Below are positions 60,279 through 64,000 of a stretch of 64,000 bases of DNA, one piece after another. The stretch spans positions 1 to 64,000 of the forward strand of contig NZ_JAGGNW010000002.1 of NCBI RefSeq assembly GCF_018614875.1. The letters run 5' to 3'. The notes below the pieces were generated by a model, which saw only the letters and a program-made list of their open reading frames with translations, was not told where the DNA came from and ran no database searches. Positions within the stretch are counted from its first letter, which is position 1. Every line of letters starts with the position of its first letter. The translations under genes were made by a program, and so were the position numbers. Origin of the DNA: Variovorax paradoxus. GTDB lineage: Bacteria; Pseudomonadota; Gammaproteobacteria; Burkholderiales; Burkholderiaceae_C.

Positions 60279-61094
60279 ATGTCGAACCGTCCTTCCTTCG
60301 CAGAACCGCCCGGCGCAGGCAGCAGCGCACGGGCCGTGCGCCATGCCTGCCGCAGCGGCGCGCTGAACGCCCACACCAGCGGGCTGGCGAGCGCCCACGT
60401 GCAGGGCAACCTCGTGATCCTGCCGCGGGCGCACGCCGCCGACTTCCTGCGCTTCTGCCAGGCCAATCCCAAGCCGTGTCCGCTGCTCGGCGTGTCGGAA
60501 GCCGGTGATCCGGCGCTGCCGGCGCTCGGCGAGGACATCGACATCCGCACCGACCTGCCGCGCTACCGCGTCTGGCGCGATGGCGTGCTGGTGGACCAAC
60601 CCACCGACGTGCGCGCGCTCTGGAGCGACGACATGGTGAGCTTCGTCATCGGCTGCTCTTTCACCTTCGAGCATGCGCTGATGGCCGAGGGCATGGTGCT
60701 GCGCCATGTGGCGCAGGGCCGCAACGTGGCGATGTACCGCACGTCGATGGCCACCACGCCGGCCGGCCCTTTCCACGGGCCGATGGTGGTGTCGATGCGC
60801 CCGCTGCGCGCGGCCGATGCCATTCGCGCGGTGCAGATCACCTCGCGCTTTCCGGCCGTGCACGGCGCGCCGGTGCACATCGGCGATCCGGCGCTGATCG
60901 GCATCCGGTCGATCGCCGATCCCGACTACGGCGACGCGGTCGAGGTCATGCCCGACGAGCTGCCCGTGTTCTGGGCCTGCGGCGTCACGCCCCAGGCCGC
61001 GCTGGCCGCCGCCAGGCTGCCGTTCGCCATCACGCATGCGCCGGGATCGATGCTGGTCACCGACTTGCTGCATCACCGGCTGGCCGCGTTCTAG
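60279..61094 (+). CDS. DUF1445/putative hydro-lyase family protein
   Basis: This 271-residue protein of the DUF1445 family (putative hydro-lyase; the D-glutamate cyclase superfamily) has [15 protein letters not shown] at the N-terminus, [33 protein letters not shown] near the middle, [13 protein letters not shown] and IGDPALIGI. It is full-length and has no signal peptide. Members often neighbour oxoprolinase/hydantoinase or LamB/YcsF genes, as here. It could act on 5-oxoproline-like or lactam-type substrates. The exact reaction is not known. Confidence 0.82.
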   Translation: MSNRPSFAEPPGAGSSARAVRHACRSGALNAHTSGLASAHVQGNLVILPRAHAADFLRFCQANPKPCPLLGVSEAGDPALPALGEDIDIRTDLPRYRVWRDGVLVDQPTDVRALWSDDMVSFVIGCSFTFEHALMAEGMVLRHVAQGRNVAMYRTSMATTPAGPFHGPMVVSMRPLRAADAIRAVQITSRFPAVHGAPVHIGDPALIGIRSIADPDYGDAVEVMPDELPVFWACGVTPQAALAAARLPFAITHAPGSMLVTDLLHHRLAAF

Positions 61095-61136
61095 CCGGCC
61101 GTTCGCCACCACCCTTCATAGCCCAGGAGACAACCC

Positions 61137-62429
61137 ATGAAAACCACTCTCGACGCCACGCAGGCGGGCGACGATGCGCAGACCGGAGGCAGCTGGCTGC
61201 GCACGCTCAACCCGAACGAGAAGCGCACGCTCACCGCATCCTTCAGCGGCTATGCGGTCGACGCCTTCGACTACTACACGCTGCCGCTGGTCACGCCCAT
61301 CCTGCTGTCGCTGTGGGGCATGAGCAAGACCGAGGTGGGGTTGATCGGCACCGCCACGCTGGTGGCTTCCGCCATCGGCGGCTGGGCCGCCGGCATCCTG
61401 GCCGACAGGTATGGCCGCGTGCGCATCCTGCAGCTCACGATCCTGGTGTTCGCGATCTTCACCTTTGCCTGCGGTCTGGCGCAAACACCCGGGCAGTTGC
61501 TGGTCGCGCGCACGCTGCAGGGCCTGGGTTTCGGCGGCGAATGGGCGGTGGGCTCGGTACTCATCGCCGAGATGATCCGGCCCGCCTACCGGGGCAAGGC
61601 GGTGGGCTTGGTGCAGAGCAGCTGGGCGGTAGGGTGGGGCGCGGCGGTGCTGGTGTCGATGGCGCTGTTCTCGTTCCTGCCGCCGGAATATTCGTGGCGC
61701 GCGATGTTCATGCTGGGTCTGCTGCCGGCGCTCTTGATCGTGTTCATCCGCCGCTCGATCCGCGACCCCGAGATCTACGTGCAGACCCGCGCGGCGGTGG
61801 CGCGCGGCGAGCGCAGCGGCAATTTCCTCGCGATCTTCAAGCCCGGCATGCTGCGCACCACGGTGCTCGCGAGCCTGCTGTTCACCGGCATGCAGGGCGG
61901 CTACTACGCCATCGGCGTCTGGCTGCCCACCTTCCTGAAGAACGAACGCCATCTCACGGTGCTGGGTTCGGGCGGCTACCAGTTCATGTTCATCATCGGG
62001 GCCTTCATCGGCTATCTGTGCGGCGCCTACCTGTCGGACCGCCTCGGCCGCCGCCGCGCGTTCATCCTGTTCGCCATCGGTGCCGGTTCGCTGGTCTATG
62101 CCTACACGCTGCTGCCCATCACCGATGGCCTGATGCTGCTGCTCGGCTTTCCGCTCGGCTTCTTCATGTCGGGCATCTTCAGCGGCGCGGGAGCCTTCCT
62201 GGCCGAGCTTTTTCCCAATGAACTGCGTGGCTCCGGGCAGGGCTTTTGCTACAACTTCGGGCGCGGCAGCGGCGCCACCTTTCCGGCGCTGGTCGGGGTG
62301 CTGAGCGACCGCATGCATCTTCCGCTGGGTACCGCCATCGGCGTGTGCGCGGCAGTGGCCTATGCCATGGTGGTGATCGTGGCGTTGTGCCTGCCCGAAA
62401 CGCGCGGACGCGACCTGCGCCAGAACTGA
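61137..62429 (+). CDS. MFS transporter (aromatic/organic-acid H+ symporter type)
   Basis: This is a 430-residue 12-TM carrier. TM1 has SFSGYAVDAFDYYTLPLVTP, followed by GILADRYGRVRILQLTI, the TM4 motif RTLQGLGFGGEWAVGSVLIAE and DRLGRRRAFILFAI in the second half. This is the pattern of sialate/organic-acid symporters (AAHS/SHS type). AGGAGA precedes the ATG. Between a DUF1445 protein and an oxoprolinase, it presumably imports the compound these enzymes degrade, such as a pyroglutamate or hydantoin-like substrate. That is inferred. Confidence 0.87.
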   Translation: MKTTLDATQAGDDAQTGGSWLRTLNPNEKRTLTASFSGYAVDAFDYYTLPLVTPILLSLWGMSKTEVGLIGTATLVASAIGGWAAGILADRYGRVRILQLTILVFAIFTFACGLAQTPGQLLVARTLQGLGFGGEWAVGSVLIAEMIRPAYRGKAVGLVQSSWAVGWGAAVLVSMALFSFLPPEYSWRAMFMLGLLPALLIVFIRRSIRDPEIYVQTRAAVARGERSGNFLAIFKPGMLRTTVLASLLFTGMQGGYYAIGVWLPTFLKNERHLTVLGSGGYQFMFIIGAFIGYLCGAYLSDRLGRRRAFILFAIGAGSLVYAYTLLPITDGLMLLLGFPLGFFMSGIFSGAGAFLAELFPNELRGSGQGFCYNFGRGSGATFPALVGVLSDRMHLPLGTAIGVCAAVAYAMVVIVALCLPETRGRDLRQN

Positions 62430-62470
62430 TCCGAATCCTTTCCCTTTCCGCGAAGACTTTTTTTCTTGTC

Positions 62471-64000
<1,530 letters not shown>

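Overview
The window is high-GC bacterial DNA whose gene content points to a Comamonadaceae betaproteobacterium, most like Variovorax: many solute-binding-protein transporters (three TRAP systems plus two Bug/TctC receptors), several LysR regulators, and a scattered protocatechuate and quinate/shikimate pathway. The assignment is an inference from protein content, as no rRNA or marker gene is present. No tRNA, rRNA or CRISPR array was seen.

Layout. 1-860: start of an IS1182-type transposase running off the left edge, a small membrane ORF, and a solo 25-bp inverted repeat that looks like IS debris. 861-3247: a mosaic of small minus-strand genes (GST, nucleotidyltransferase-like, Arr-type rifampin ADP-ribosyltransferase, lipoprotein, truncated DUF6194). 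3256-7425: two Bug receptors around a TctD/TctE two-component system. 7510-21271: an IclR regulator diverging from a long plus-strand cluster for quinate/shikimate-type compounds: two shikimate-dehydrogenase paralogues, a TRAP transporter, pcaB, pcaC, an MFS exporter, pcaD, an SDR, a two-domain QuiC1-like dehydroshikimate dehydratase and a ShiA-like symporter. The ring-cleaving pcaGH genes are absent. 21333-30911: FrnE-like thioredoxin-fold protein, DUF1800/DUF1501 pair, cupin, TetR with two matching operators and its SDR, RlmN paralogue, TapT-like DTW protein, LysR and Rid protein. 30921-38577: minus-strand sugar or sugar-acid locus (dehydrogenase, split transketolase, fused TRAP DctQM, DctP, SDR) with a divergent LysR.

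38762-46118: a large CHASE-PAS-GAF-GGDEF-EAL protein, a GRDP-like protein ending in six 12-residue repeats each carrying Trp-Cys-Ser, nitronate monooxygenase, a serine esterase, DUF3014 protein and a small orphan. 46177-54705: the glycine cleavage operon gcvT-gcvH-gcvP (minus strand) and its regulatory RNA. A 3.7-kb integrative element (tyrosine integrase, DUF6602 nuclease-like protein, membrane protein) lies inside the second aptamer of the tandem glycine riboswitch. The last 3' segment of that aptamer is still attached to gcvT, while aptamer 1 and most of aptamer 2 lie at 54520-54705 on the far side of the element. A 9-bp direct repeat (CCTGAGAGA) marks both junctions. This split riboswitch is the most striking observation in the window.

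54747-64000: a hypothetical protein, a third TRAP operon with a DenD-like dehydrogenase and divergent LysR, then a DUF1445 hydro-lyase-family protein, an MFS carrier and a 5-oxoprolinase/hydantoinase gene cut by the right edge. The window as a whole reads as accessory catabolic DNA organised as transporter-enzyme-regulator modules, with one clear mobile insertion.
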